Shown: positions 9,131 through 21,364 of the stretch, piece after piece
Position numbering within the stretch: position 1 is the first letter of the stretch
Layout: the number at the start of each line of letters is the position of its first letter
Source: Leptolyngbya sp. SIO1E4
GTDB taxonomy: Bacteria; Cyanobacteriota; Cyanobacteriia; Phormidesmidales; Phormidesmidaceae
DNA: 64,000 nt
Assembly (NCBI GenBank): GCA_010672825.2
Contig: JAAHFU020000001.1
Coordinates: forward strand, 186,001-250,000
Direction of reading: 5' to 3'
Notes under the pieces: model-generated
The model's input: only the letters and a program-made list of their open reading frames with translations
Database searches by the model: none
What the model was told of the DNA's origin: nothing
Program-made: the position numbers and the translations under genes

Positions 9131-11974
9131 TTATCGCCCGACGAGTTCTCGGAACCAGTCATCATTCCAGAGGCTGTCAAAGGCTTGTTCTGTTTGGGCA
9201 TCGACCCGTAAGTTGGGATCTAAGCGCACGGCCAGCTGCAGATTTTCTAGGGCGACGTCATATTCTCGCTGCATGGCATAGCAAGTGGCTTTGTTATACA
9301 GCGCTTTAGCATAGTCAGGATCAATGTCTAAGGCTTTGTCAAAGCTCTTGAGGGCTTCAGCATCGCGGCCTAACTTCATAAGCACAGCGCCCCGGTTGTC
9401 CCACGCTTTAGGGGCGTCTGGGTTAAAGCGGGTGGCTTTATCAAAAGAGGAGAGGGCCTCTTCATACCGCTCCAGCTCGATCGCCGCCAGCCCTCGGTTG
9501 AGCCAGGCCACAGCGTCGTTCGCCTGCAGCTCAACGGCCTTATCAAATGACTGGAAGGCGTTATCGTGCTGTTGCAAAACGCCATAGGAAACCCCTCGGT
9601 TGACCCAGGCTTCGTGGTAGTCCGGCTTGATGTCTAAGGCTTTGTCAAAGGCTGCGATCGCCTCTTCTCGCCGCCGTAAACGGCCCAACACCATGCCTCG
9701 GTTGACCCAGGTTTTAGCATCTTCAGGGGCCAGCTTTAAGACTTGGTCAAACGCAGTGAGGGCGTCTTCATAGCGTTTGAGATCACGGAGCACCTGTCCC
9801 CGTTGATAATGGGCTGCAGTTCTTTCAGGGTCTAGCTCAATTACCTTATCTAGCGAGGCGAGGGCGTCTTCAGAACGGTCAAGGCCCATGAGGGCTTGAG
9901 CCTGATTAAGCCAGACCTCGGCCTGGTTCGGCTGAATCTCCAGGGCCTGGGCATATTCTTCCAGGGCGGCGGCGTAGTTCTCTTCTGCCAGGAACTTGTT
10001 GGCCGCTTCGATACGCTCGTCTGCTGACATAAAGAGCGTTGGGCGGTTCGTGCGCAGGCGATCGAGGAGCCCCGTCAGCGCTTCTAGCTGTTGCTGGGTC
10101 TCACCCACAAAGCTCTCAGCAACGTATTCGGGGGTTACTTCCCCGAGACGCCGCATGATCGATTCTTTTTCGCCTTGGGCCTCTGCCTGCAGGGTAATGA
10201 GTCGTTCTTGCACCGTCCGTTTAACCGCTTCAAGATCCGCGAGGACGTCGCTGCGACCAGAGGCAATATCTCGCTGCAGGTCGGTGAGCTGGTTGCCAAA
10301 TTCGATCTCAATGGCTTCTAGGCGCTGGCGGGCCTGCTGCTGGCGTTCAGAGGCTTCGCCCTCTAAAACGGTGACGTGCTCGGTTAAGCGCCCCTCAAAG
10401 CCGTCTAGTTTTTCTAACACCCGATCGCGACGGTTGAACACCACATCGCGCACTTCATTGAGCTGGCGGCTAAATTCAGCTTCGAGTCGTCCCAGAGCTT
10501 CCAGGGTGACAGTGGCGCGATCGCGGCTCTCCCCTTGCAGCTGCTCAATGGCTTCTGCAAAGTCACTGGCGCTGCGCTGGACATCTTCCCAGGCAGCGGC
10601 TTTGCGGGTTTCTAAATCCCCCGTGAGCTGGGTGAGCTGACTGCGGAAGTCTTCGGCACTTTGTTCTAGCTGGCTCAAGGATGCAATCTTGCGATCGTCA
10701 ACATCTCCTTGCAGCTGCTCAAACTGAGCCATAAAGTCATCGGCGGTGCGCTGCATCTCGCTCAGAAGATGAATTTTTCCAGCATCCACGTCTCCCTGAT
10801 ACCCTTCAAACTGACCCAAAAAGTCTTCTAGGGATCGCCGCAAATCGGCCAGGACATTAGCCCGCTGGGCAATAACTTCATCTTTGATCTGGCTGAATTG
10901 GGTCTCAAAATCCTGGGTTGCCCGGGCCATGGTCTGCAGGGCCAGATCTCGGCGGCCTAAGGCATTCGCTTGAACTTCATCGAGTTGCCTGTCTACAGCC
11001 TGTTGCCGATCGCTCATGGCATCCATCACCCGCTGCTGATGTTGCTCTAGCTGGGCTTCCAGGTTTTCCCGGAGGGTTTCAAAATAGGGGGCAAAGCCCT
11101 CTTTGAGCGTTTCTAGATCCGCCAGGGTGCGATCGCGGGTCTCTGCAACCGCCGCTGTGAGCCCCTGTAGGTGATCGGCAAAGTCAGTAGAAGCCCCTTG
11201 CAGCCCTTCTAGGGTTTGCTTCTGAGCCTCATCAACCTGGGCTTGCATCTCAACCAACTGCTGCTGAAAGGCTTGCGTTGTGGCTTGTACTGAGGCTAAG
11301 ACCTCTGTTGTTTGCGTTGTCGCCTCTGAATCAAACGTTGATGCCCGCTCTTGCATGCGAGTGCGCAGCCCATCTGCTTGCTGGTTGAGACTAGCTTCCA
11401 GATCATCAAGGGTTTTCTGTAGGGTGGTAATTTGAGCCTGCCAATCCTTCAGCGTGCGATCTTTAGAGCTCGTGATTTCCTCTAGGGCATGGGTCAGGGC
11501 TCGCCGCTGGCTGGAGAGTTCGTCTTTAAAGCCGTCCGCCTCATGCTCAATCTCATCGGCCAGTTCTTCGGCATCCTTCAGAACGTTGTTCAGTTCTCGC
11601 GATGCGGTTCGAATTTTATGCTCCAGATCGGTCATCTGGTTGAGCTGCCCACGCACAACCGTGGCCACTTCCTGCACCACAGAGCGACGCAGAAACCACA
11701 GCATCGCAATCCCCAGGACGATGAGCAAAACCAAGGCACCCAGTAACACCGAAAAGAGGGTGGTTGCTCGGGAAAAGGCCAGGTTTGCTTCTTGCTGAAG
11801 GCGCTCCAGATCCTCCCGTTCGGCGGGCGTAACGGCTTGGGCGATCACCGTAGGGGCCGGGTTTTCTGGAGAACGCGCGAGTGAGACCCCCCCGCTGATC
11901 AACCAGAGGGCTAACAGCACGGTGCTACGGGATAAGAGAGGCCAAAGGTTTAAGGGGCTACGCCGCATTGGCAT
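9131..11974 (-). CDS. Large coiled-coil plus TPR-repeat protein
   Basis: About 947 residues from the chosen start. A hydrophobic segment near the N-terminus resembles a signal or anchor, a second membrane helix lies at about residues 65-90 (LLGALVLLIVLGIAML), and a Gln/Glu-rich coiled coil covers about 100-610. At least eight TPR units end the protein, with repeats such as AWVNRGVSYGVLQQHDNAF and SFDKALDI. TPRs mediate protein-protein contacts. I start at the ATG at 11974 because the next residues give a signal-like helix; the frame stays open to 12124, but the added residues look unlike a gene start. It is probably a structural or scaffold protein of the envelope. No enzyme motif is present. 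Confidence 0.8.
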   Translation of the reverse strand: MPMRRSPLNLWPLLSRSTVLLALWLISGGVSLARSPENPAPTVIAQAVTPAEREDLERLQQEANLAFSRATTLFSVLLGALVLLIVLGIAMLWFLRRSVVQEVATVVRGQLNQMTDLEHKIRTASRELNNVLKDAEELADEIEHEADGFKDELSSQRRALTHALEEITSSKDRTLKDWQAQITTLQKTLDDLEASLNQQADGLRTRMQERASTFDSEATTQTTEVLASVQATTQAFQQQLVEMQAQVDEAQKQTLEGLQGASTDFADHLQGLTAAVAETRDRTLADLETLKEGFAPYFETLRENLEAQLEQHQQRVMDAMSDRQQAVDRQLDEVQANALGRRDLALQTMARATQDFETQFSQIKDEVIAQRANVLADLRRSLEDFLGQFEGYQGDVDAGKIHLLSEMQRTADDFMAQFEQLQGDVDDRKIASLSQLEQSAEDFRSQLTQLTGDLETRKAAAWEDVQRSASDFAEAIEQLQGESRDRATVTLEALGRLEAEFSRQLNEVRDVVFNRRDRVLEKLDGFEGRLTEHVTVLEGEASERQQQARQRLEAIEIEFGNQLTDLQRDIASGRSDVLADLEAVKRTVQERLITLQAEAQGEKESIMRRLGEVTPEYVAESFVGETQQQLEALTGLLDRLRTNRPTLFMSADERIEAANKFLAEENYAAALEEYAQALEIQPNQAEVWLNQAQALMGLDRSEDALASLDKVIELDPERTAAHYQRGQVLRDLKRYEDALTAFDQVLKLAPEDAKTWVNRGMVLGRLRRREEAIAAFDKALDIKPDYHEAWVNRGVSYGVLQQHDNAFQSFDKAVELQANDAVAWLNRGLAAIELERYEEALSSFDKATRFNPDAPKAWDNRGAVLMKLGRDAEALKSFDKALDIDPDYAKALYNKATCYAMQREYDVALENLQLAVRLDPNLRVDAQTEQAFDSLWNDDWFRELVGR

Positions 11975-12166
11975 TGCGATTACAGATGGAGGACATATTG
12001 AGCATTGGGACTGCCGCAAGCGCTTGCTAAACATGTTTAACTTCGCGTTCGACGCCATGTTGAGCTTAATGCTAAGCATACCTCGAAGCTTTAATGGGTA
12101 GGGTTTCCCTCCCTTAGCCCCCATTATCTAGGCATTAAATAATGTCGAGGTATTAAAACCCTGCCC

Positions 12167-12694
12167 CTAATAGTAGTGACCGTTTGGCAAAATAGTGGTG
12201 CGATCGCAGATGGCAAGCTGTAAGTCGACGCCGCTTGCTCGAAACAGGTTGGTGCCCTTCAAACAAACCTGATCCAGCTTGGCCTGATTTAAGTTGGCGC
12301 GAGTGAGGACAGCATTCGTCAAGTCTGCCCCCGTTAAGTCAGCGTTCTGTAGATCCACCCCACTTAAATTAGTCGACTTCAGGTTGGCCCCCTTCAGGCA
12401 AACGTAGCGTAAATCAGCTCGTGACAAATCAGTTCCCACTAAAACGGCATGACTCAGGTCTGCTGAAAACAGTTTGGCATCCCCTAAGTTACCGTCTTTG
12501 AGCACTAAGTTCTGCAATTTTGATTGGCTGAGGTTACAGTAGGGCAAATATGCCTTCATCACAGTACTACCGCTGAGATCCACACCACAGAGGGTGCACT
12601 CAAATCCATCCACTGAATGAATCGTCAATTTTTGAAATTTACGCTCGCCTAATGTGTAGCGACTGAGTAAAGTTTCGAAAGCTAAGTGCATCAT
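12167..12694 (-). CDS. Pentapeptide-repeat protein
   Basis: A 175-residue protein whose residues 35-160 follow the A(D/N)LxX five-residue pattern, for example LRYVCLKGANLKSTNLSGVD and ADLTGADLTNAVLTRANL. Such repeats fold into a right-handed quadrilateral beta helix. Cyanobacteria carry many such proteins, mostly of unknown function. No signal peptide or membrane helix is seen. It is about 40 bp downstream (minus strand) of the frame containing the TPR gene, but is transcribed in the same direction from its own upstream spacer. Confidence 0.85.
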   Translation of the reverse strand: MMHLAFETLLSRYTLGERKFQKLTIHSVDGFECTLCGVDLSGSTVMKAYLPYCNLSQSKLQNLVLKDGNLGDAKLFSADLSHAVLVGTDLSRADLRYVCLKGANLKSTNLSGVDLQNADLTGADLTNAVLTRANLNQAKLDQVCLKGTNLFRASGVDLQLAICDRTTILPNGHYY

Positions 12695-13319
12695 AAATTA
12701 TGAACTTCAGCGTAACCTTACAGACAGTTGGTCACAACCGTCTGCATTCGCATTGAACCGGCAACGGCCAACGGCGATTGAGGGCTAGAGCAATCTACAG
12801 CAGCCAGTTCAAGCGATAAAAATACCCCGGCTCATAAAACTTAATGAACAGTTGTTAATCTACGACTGAAAAGGCCATTTTCAGGGGGATTTAAGTATGT
12901 CTTTGGATTTGTCTGACGGTCATATCAGGTGTTCTGAGGCCTTCATTCCCCACCCTTTGCCGGTGAGTGCCGGATACTCAAGACTGCCAAAATCCGGGTT
13001 TTTCGCGGCGTTGTAGAGATGCGTTGAAGGGGGATGGAGGCAGCTCAGCTTGGCTCAATTTATCAGACGGTATTTCAGGTGTAGACAGATAAAGAAGGGC
13101 ACTTTAAATTAAAAAAATGTTTATGCTTATGAATTATTTATATGGGATTTGTAAGTGATACTTATACCTCCAGCGAAAATTCAGCAAAATTCTGCAAAAG
13201 AGGGCTACGATAGCAACTACAACCTGTTGCCCAACCGAGCTTTCAATAAACTGCATTAAAATGCAAAAAGGCATTTAGCCAGCTCTCAAGGGCACACATC
13301 ACAATAGGCCATTTTTGAG
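12695..13319. other. Gene-free spacer of about 620 bp
   Basis: This spacer separates two divergent genes, the pentapeptide-repeat gene and the nitroreductase gene, so it should hold both promoters. It is AT-rich near 13100-13200. I see no open frame, tRNA, strong hairpin or long repeat in it. Confidence 0.5.
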
Positions 13320-13325
13320 TTGGAT

Positions 13326-14879
13326 ATGGGTCGCCAGAGTTCTATCACTGAGTACTTTCACGATCGCACTAAGTACCACCCGGATACCCTGTCCAGCGCT
13401 GCTGGCGCCATGCAGGGGCCGCAGCCAGAGCCCTTCAAGACGTACCGCTTGGGGTCAGAAATTGACCTCAAGCCTTACCTAGATGAGACCAAGGTGTCTG
13501 CTCAGGCCTCCTATGAAGAGCGATCGTGGGCTCGCCTGTCGCATTTTTTGATCAATGTGTATGGTCTTACAGCTAAGGTGCAAGCGGCCTACGGTCAGGT
13601 GTTTTACCTGCGATCGGCCCCCTCTGCTGGAGGGCTTTATCCAACAGAGCTGTATTTTGTTTCGCGGGGCAATACGCTGCTGCCTGCAGGGCTATATAAC
13701 TACCAGGCGCGCACCCATAGCCTCTGGCGCTTTTGGGATGATCATGTTTGGCAGCCTTTGCAAGAAGCCTGTTTCTGGCATCCCACCTTAGAGCAGACAC
13801 AGCTCGCGGTGGTGATCACTAGCGTGTTCTATCGGTCGGCTTGGCGGTATAAAGATCGGGCCTATCGCCGCACCTGTCTGGATGCGGGTCACCTGCTGGG
13901 TAATTTGGAACTCGCAGGGGCCTTGGTAGACTATCGCCCGCACCTGATTGGCGGCTTTGCAGATCAGGCACTCAATCAACTCATGTATCTAGATGAAACC
14001 GCTGAAGGGGCGCTGGCGGTCGCAGCTTTGGCTGATTTGCTGCAGGTGGAACAAAACCTACCGCGGGTCACCACCACTCAACCAGCTCAACAGCAAACGG
14101 ATTTTTCAGCCGTGGCGGACGGTGAACTTTTGAGCCGTATGCACCAAGCGACATGCATCGGTGTCGATGCCGATGTCCGCTGGAAAACGCGATCTGCAAA
14201 AACCGGTGATGCTATCCCAGAGCCCCAGCAGCCTGCCCCCGACGACAAGTACAATTTTCCGTTTTGCTTAAAGGTTTCCACGGCAACGTCCCCCATTGAC
14301 TGGGATGACCAGCTCCAAGGGCTAGAGAGGACCATTTTAAGACGGCGCTCTACGCGGCGATTTAGTGGGGCTTCTCTCACGCTAGATGAGCTGAATACTC
14401 TGCTGGATTTTACCTATCAGCCCCATCACTACTCTGAACAGGGATTTGACAGCGACCCTGATTACTTTGACTTAAGCTTGATTCAATCGTTTATTGCGGT
14501 GTCTGGGGTTGATGGCTTAGAGGCGGGGTGCTACTACTATGCGCCCAATGCTCAAGAACTGCGTCAAATTCGCTTCAAAAATTTCCGCCAAGAACTCCAT
14601 TACCTTTGCCTGGGACAAGATCTAGGGCGAGATGCGGGGGCTGTAATTTTCCACACGGCGGATCTGAAGCAGGCGATCGCGCGCTATGGCGATCGCGTCT
14701 ATCGCTATCTACATCTAGATGCGGGGCATCTGGGGCAACGGTTAAATCTCGCAGCGATACGTCTAGATCTAGGCGTCAGCGGCATTGGCGGCTTCTTTGA
14801 TGATCAGGTCAACGAAGTTCTGGGTATCCCAGAAGATGAAGCCGTTTTGTACATCACGACCTTAGGGCGTCCGGATTAA
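13326..14879 (+). CDS. Two-domain SagB/ThcOx-type nitroreductase
   Basis: A 517-residue protein with two nitroreductase-fold halves. The first half (about residues 40-245) carries RSAPSAGGLYPTELYF, the FMN-binding loop typical of SagB-type dehydrogenases. The second half (about 325-517) begins ILRRRSTRRFSGASLTLDEL, the arginine-rich start of a nitroreductase domain, and ends GIPEDEAVLYITTLGRP. Known SagB relatives oxidise azolines in peptide natural products, but no cyclodehydratase or precursor peptide is visible nearby. The substrate is therefore open. It lies just left of rfpC on the opposite strand, so the two are convergent. Start taken at the ATG at 13326 rather than the TTG at 13320. 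Confidence 0.85.
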   Translation: MGRQSSITEYFHDRTKYHPDTLSSAAGAMQGPQPEPFKTYRLGSEIDLKPYLDETKVSAQASYEERSWARLSHFLINVYGLTAKVQAAYGQVFYLRSAPSAGGLYPTELYFVSRGNTLLPAGLYNYQARTHSLWRFWDDHVWQPLQEACFWHPTLEQTQLAVVITSVFYRSAWRYKDRAYRRTCLDAGHLLGNLELAGALVDYRPHLIGGFADQALNQLMYLDETAEGALAVAALADLLQVEQNLPRVTTTQPAQQQTDFSAVADGELLSRMHQATCIGVDADVRWKTRSAKTGDAIPEPQQPAPDDKYNFPFCLKVSTATSPIDWDDQLQGLERTILRRRSTRRFSGASLTLDELNTLLDFTYQPHHYSEQGFDSDPDYFDLSLIQSFIAVSGVDGLEAGCYYYAPNAQELRQIRFKNFRQELHYLCLGQDLGRDAGAVIFHTADLKQAIARYGDRVYRYLHLDAGHLGQRLNLAAIRLDLGVSGIGGFFDDQVNEVLGIPEDEAVLYITTLGRPD

Positions 14880-15027
14880 TTTCCCTAACCGCAGTGAATC
14901 GATTTCGTGACCCTGACCTGCTGGAAGCGCCTCAAAATATTCGTAGGGACAGTTGGGACAGCAAATTTGCTGTCCTTACTACACAATCAATTTGCGTCCC
15001 TCTTATCGCGGTATGCAGGCTAATCAA

Positions 15028-15099
15028 GCACACCCTAGACCCCAAACCCTAGACCCTGTCTTGACCCGGATGTACTGGACTCACCTGAACAAGGCTATA
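15028..15099 (+). repeat. Interspersed repeat copy
   Basis: This stretch contains CCCTAGACCCTGTCTTGACC, then CGGATGTACTGGACTCACC and TGAACAAGGCTATA. It is one of four near-complete copies of the same non-coding repeat in this window. It lies at the 3' end of rfpC, between two convergent genes. Confidence 0.65.
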
Positions 15100-15471
15100 T
15101 CAGGACAGGGCAGCAGAAATCTGATCAGAAAGGGTGAGCGGATCGTAGGGCTTCGTGATTACAGATGAAACGTTGAGGCGACTAAAGTGACGCTGTTCAC
15201 TAGACTGGGCCTTCGCGGTCAGAATAATCACAGGAATGTCTTGGGTCTCAGGATTTTCCTGAAGCTTTTTAAGGATAGTGAGCCCGTCCATCCCTGGCAT
15301 CATCACATCGAGCAGGATGGCATCGGGAACTTCAGCCGCAGCGATCGCAATTCCCTCTTGACCGCTACTGGCTTTCAAGACATCCCATTGACCGGTGATT
15401 TCTAAGCAAAGCTGGGTGGCCTCTCGGATGTCAGCTTCATCATCAATAATAAGGATACGTTTGGATACCAT
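15100..15471 (-). CDS. rfpC: RfpC, CheY-type single-domain response regulator
   Basis: A 123-residue receiver domain and nothing else. Visible are the acidic pair in IIDDEAD, the phosphoacceptor Asp in AILLDVMMPGMDG, the Thr in VIILTAKA and the Lys in ITKPYDP. In FaRLiP clusters RfpC is the CheY-like protein thought to relay phosphate between the phytochrome kinase RfpA and the DNA-binding regulator RfpB. I start at the ATG at 15471, which gives the normal MVSKRILIIDDE beginning; the open frame upstream adds unrelated residues. It is the last gene of the rfpB-rfpA-rfpC group on the minus strand, 157 bp after rfpA. Confidence 0.9.
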   Translation of the reverse strand: MVSKRILIIDDEADIREATQLCLEITGQWDVLKASSGQEGIAIAAAEVPDAILLDVMMPGMDGLTILKKLQENPETQDIPVIILTAKAQSSEQRHFSRLNVSSVITKPYDPLTLSDQISAALS

Positions 15472-15627
15472 AGGTAACCCCCTACATACAGTGGTTGGGC
15501 AAATGATGGGTGACACACTCTCTAGCCGCTATTGGCAGGGTGCAAAAAATAGAGGCAAGGCCGTAGAGTGGTGGAGCTGTAAAGCTATGGCAATACAGCT
15601 CCCAGCAGCAATGACTGATTAGACCGC

Positions 15628-18258
<2,631 letters not shown>

Positions 18259-18305
18259 GGGCGGGTTGGTTCAGGGAAACGGGTGTGTGAAATCCTCATG
18301 TTTGG

Positions 18306-20240
18306 CTAGGCATAGCTTTCGGCGATCGCCGCCATCGCGACCTGCAGTTGCGATCGTTTGAGCTGCTCAAAGAGCCGATCCAGCAGAGCCGACCCTGCCA
18401 AAGATTTTTCGACTAAATCGTTGGCCCCGGCTCTGAGAGCAGCTGCCTTAGTGCTGGCATCGTCATGGGCCGTAAAGAAAATAATCGGCAGCCGGTTCCA
18501 AACGGGGGCCTGACGAACCACTCGGCAAAGCTCAAGACCACTAAACTTGGGCATTTCAATATCCAACAGCAGCAGGTCGGGCGAGGCTGCCTGCAAAGTC
18601 GGCCAAAAATCAAGGGGTTGATTCAGGGTAATGAGCTGTAGGCCCCGGGGTTCTAAAAGGGCTCGCAGCGCCTCTAAGATTTGGGGATCATCATCTACCG
18701 CTAAAACCTTGTGGGAGTGCTGTTGGAGCCGCGATCGCACCCTCAACACCCCCTTGAGTACGGTCGTGACATCTGGGTTGTGCAAAAAAGAGTGGTTACC
18801 CAACTGGGCCGCTCTGACTCGACTAGCCAAACTGCCATCGGCGCTGCACACCAACACCAGCAGCGGCAGCACCTGATTGATGAGCCGCGACACGCGCAGG
18901 AGGGTCGCCTCGTTGCTATCGGCGAGGGAGGAATTAAACAGCACCACATCTGGCAGGGCTGTCGCTGCCACTGGAGGCGACTGGGGGGTTGTTAGCTGCC
19001 GCAGATCAGCTTCATCCACCGCGATTTGTACCGTCAAACTTTGGGTTTGGAGTGCTTTAGCCAACTGCTCTAATAGCAGCTGGTTGTTGTCAATCAGCAC
19101 AAATAAGGAGGGAACCGAACCAGGCTGGGGCTGCTCTAGCTGCTTTAGCTGCCCTAGGGCCTGATTAAGTTCTTCATCCAGGGTGTTCACCCTGTCGGCA
19201 AGCTGTTTTTGACGATAGGGATAAAGTGGCGCATCCCCCCGCAGCATGTGCTCGATTGATCGGGCCAACTCAGAACCAGACTTGAGACCAAAAATGCCAA
19301 GCGCCCCCGTGAGGCTATGGGCGGCCTGGGTCGCCTCTTGTCGTAAGTCGTCGGTGAGATGCTGGTCCTGTAAAGTTTGAACAGCTTGCTTAAGAATTTC
19401 TAGCCGTTCCAGATGCTGAGACTTCACGGACTGCCAGAGGGTAATGAGCGCCGCTTTGGTTTGCTGGTGACGTGCTGCAAGGTTAGGGTCGCTGTCTGAA
19501 TTAACCGATGCAGCCGGTGACTTATGGCAGGTACCATTTTCAGCTTGAACACCATTCTCAGCAGGGGTCAAAGGTTTGAGGCGGTAGCCGACGCCATACA
19601 CAGTTTTGATCAGGTCGCTGGGTGCCCCCGCGCTGATCAACTTGCGCCGCAGCCCTCTGATATGGGCCGTGACGGTGTCTTCTCCAGGAGCTTCGCTACA
19701 GCTCCAGAGGCTATCTAAAATAGCGCCGCGACTAAAGACTTGGGTCTGTTTCCGCAGAAAGAGTTCTAGCAGGCGAAATTCCTTTGGCGTTAATTTAACG
19801 GGGCGATCGCCATAGGTCACCTCGCGACTATTGGGATCGAGCTGCAATTCTCCCCACGCTAATACTGATAGCAGCGGTGTCTGGGTGCGGCGCAACAACA
19901 CTCGCACACGGGCCAGCAGTTCTTCGAGTTCGAAGGGCTTGGTGATGTAGTCATCGGCCCCCGCATCCAGGCCCGCAATTTTTTGGGTGCTGGAATCGAG
20001 CGCCGTGACGAGCAACACTGGCATATGGTACGAACAGTCTCGCAACCGCTGACAAAACTGGATGCCGTCCAGCTTAGGCAGCATCACGTCTAACACAATT
20101 AGGTCGTAATCAAAAGAATTAACGAGTTGCCAGCCTGCTTGACCATCACTTGCAACATCAACCGCATAATGTTCGCTGACAAGGCTTTTTTCAAGGATTT
20201 TTGAAACAGAGTCATCATCCTCAACGAGTAGTATCCGCAT
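18306..20240 (-). CDS. rfpB: RfpB, REC - winged helix - Hpt - REC - REC regulator
   Basis: RfpB is the DNA-binding activator of FaRLiP genes. The 644-residue protein starts MRILLVEDDDSVSKILEKSL; the upstream frame to 20270 is discounted. Domains in order are: a receiver (1-120) with LIVLDVMLPKLDG, an OmpR-type winged helix (about 130-225) with TPKEFRLLELF and YGVGYRL, an Hpt domain with the His in QAAHSLTGALG, a degenerate receiver (about 385-510), and a C-terminal receiver with LLLLDIEMPKFSG. It is first in the rfpB-rfpA-rfpC group. About 950 bp of spacer upstream is available for its promoter. Confidence 0.93.
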   Translation of the reverse strand: MRILLVEDDDSVSKILEKSLVSEHYAVDVASDGQAGWQLVNSFDYDLIVLDVMLPKLDGIQFCQRLRDCSYHMPVLLVTALDSSTQKIAGLDAGADDYITKPFELEELLARVRVLLRRTQTPLLSVLAWGELQLDPNSREVTYGDRPVKLTPKEFRLLELFLRKQTQVFSRGAILDSLWSCSEAPGEDTVTAHIRGLRRKLISAGAPSDLIKTVYGVGYRLKPLTPAENGVQAENGTCHKSPAASVNSDSDPNLAARHQQTKAALITLWQSVKSQHLERLEILKQAVQTLQDQHLTDDLRQEATQAAHSLTGALGIFGLKSGSELARSIEHMLRGDAPLYPYRQKQLADRVNTLDEELNQALGQLKQLEQPQPGSVPSLFVLIDNNQLLLEQLAKALQTQSLTVQIAVDEADLRQLTTPQSPPVAATALPDVVLFNSSLADSNEATLLRVSRLINQVLPLLVLVCSADGSLASRVRAAQLGNHSFLHNPDVTTVLKGVLRVRSRLQQHSHKVLAVDDDPQILEALRALLEPRGLQLITLNQPLDFWPTLQAASPDLLLLDIEMPKFSGLELCRVVRQAPVWNRLPIIFFTAHDDASTKAAALRAGANDLVEKSLAGSALLDRLFEQLKRSQLQVAMAAIAESYA

Positions 20241-20436
20241 AGGTCCTTGCCCGTCTGGGATAAAAATCAATTTTGCTCAGGGCATCCGTCAATCGAGAAA
20301 AATGAGAAACGGATTGCCTTTTGAAACATATCATTACATGAATTAAATTAATATTTCGCCAGTATTTACTAAAGTTCATCTTTCAAAAAAGAATACTTGA
20401 TTGTTGAGAATCTAATTGTGAAATTCCCTTTGAAGG

Positions 20437-20470
20437 AGCGGATCTACTTCTAGAAAAGGGCTGATCCGCT
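20437..20470. repeat. Inverted repeat AGCGGATC/GATCCGCT upstream of rfpB
   Basis: An 8-bp perfect dyad with arms at 20437-20444 and 20463-20470 and an 18-base spacer. A second small dyad, ctctcc/ggagag, follows immediately and leads into tttaattttt on the plus strand. It could be an operator or a terminator-like structure. It lies about 200 bp upstream of the rfpB start. Confidence 0.45.
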
Positions 20471-20704
20471 CTCCGCTAGGAGGAGAGTTTAATTTTTGTC
20501 CGGTCGCTTGAAAGACTTTCCTGATTTACTCCGATTCTGAAATCTGCTTAAGGGGCTTCATTTTTGATGTTCAATATTTTCGAGACTTCAGATCTTTTCT
20601 CATATAAGTGATGCTATCTTCCCAAGAACTTTAGGTTTATATGATGTAATTGAGATGATAGATCCTCAATTGATTCTCGCTCATTGATGCGGTTCCTTTT
20701 ATGA

Positions 20705-20762
20705 GGTAGGGTGATTTCCCAGAATAGCCTTCTCAATGAAGACTATTACTGGGAGCCCTACC
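20705..20762. repeat. Long imperfect hairpin in the rfpB-psaJ2 spacer
   Basis: Three nested paired blocks are visible: GGTAGGG with CCCTACC, TCCCAG with CTGGGA, and AATAG with CTATT. They make one long stem with small bulges, followed on the plus strand by tttattt. This could be an intrinsic terminator or a structured RNA. No gene is present around it. Confidence 0.5.
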
Positions 20763-21083
20763 TTTATTTCTTGAATGGGCGTCTCAATCAGGGGTATTTA
20801 AATCACTGAGAGACTTCCCAGTAATCTTAATTTCGTAACCGATTTCTCAGAAAAGCTTTCGCGATCGCGACGTAAAACCTTCGACTTATCGCGGTAATTC
20901 GAGTCCGACGCTACAGCTTATTTCGGCATTCAGGGCGCTGCTTTGTCTACAGATTGAGCAGATTTATCCCTGCAGGATGCACTCAAATTGGAAGCATCAA
21001 AACAGGAAAAATCCCTTTTATAAACAGGTCTTTAGCTACAAAGCCTCTGATTTTTGCCATGTTAGCCGCAGATTTAAGCCCTA

Positions 21084-21116
21084 ATTACTGCCCTCCCGAA
21101 CCAGGAGGGCAGTAAT
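21084..21116 (-). terminator. Hairpin downstream of psaJ2 (likely end of the psa operon)
   Basis: A perfect 13-bp stem with arms ATTACTGCCCTCC (21084-21096) and GGAGGGCAGTAAT (21104-21116) and a 7-base loop. It lies 76 bp past the psaJ2 stop on the minus strand, where an operon terminator or 3' stabilising hairpin is expected. It lacks a good T run, so factor-independent termination is not certain. Confidence 0.55.
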
Positions 21117-21191
21117 CGTTAGGGAGCAAATACAGTGATCTTCAAATCCATCAGATATTAGACCGGCTGGATTTGACAAAATCCGAAATGC

Positions 21192-21323
21192 TTAATGGAA
21201 ATAAGTGCCGTACTGCAGGCCCGGAAAAAGGTAGTTGAGTTCAATCATCACGAAGGACAAAATTGCCAGGGCAAGCGTCGCCATGACAGGCGCACTGGTA
21301 AAATATTTCATCAAGTATTGCAT
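21192..21323 (-). CDS. psaJ2: Far-red photosystem I subunit IX (PsaJ2)
   Basis: A 43-residue single-helix protein translated as MQYLMKYFTSAPVMATLAL, followed by AILSFVMIELNYLFPGLQ. The (K)YL-(K/T)YFTSAPV start and the LNxxFPGL end are hallmarks of PsaJ, a peripheral PSI subunit that pairs with PsaF. Normal PsaJ is about 40-44 residues. It is last in the minus-strand photosystem I block, 165 bp after psaF2. As part of the cluster it is taken as the far-red paralog. Confidence 0.9.
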   Translation of the reverse strand: MQYLMKYFTSAPVMATLALAILSFVMIELNYLFPGLQYGTYFH

Positions 21324-21364
21324 CGTGTTCTCCAAAAGATGTCAGATATCAGAAGCTGAAAATC

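Noticed and set aside
9996-10640. 214-residue plus-strand frame rich in Arg and Ser
   Set aside because: It is the antisense shadow of the coiled-coil/TPR gene; the Arg/Ser-rich composition is what an antisense frame of Gln/Glu/Ala-rich coding yields.
13326-14879. Thiazole/oxazole peptide biosynthesis locus
   Set aside because: Only the SagB-type enzyme is present; no cyclodehydratase, precursor peptide or transporter gene lies nearby.
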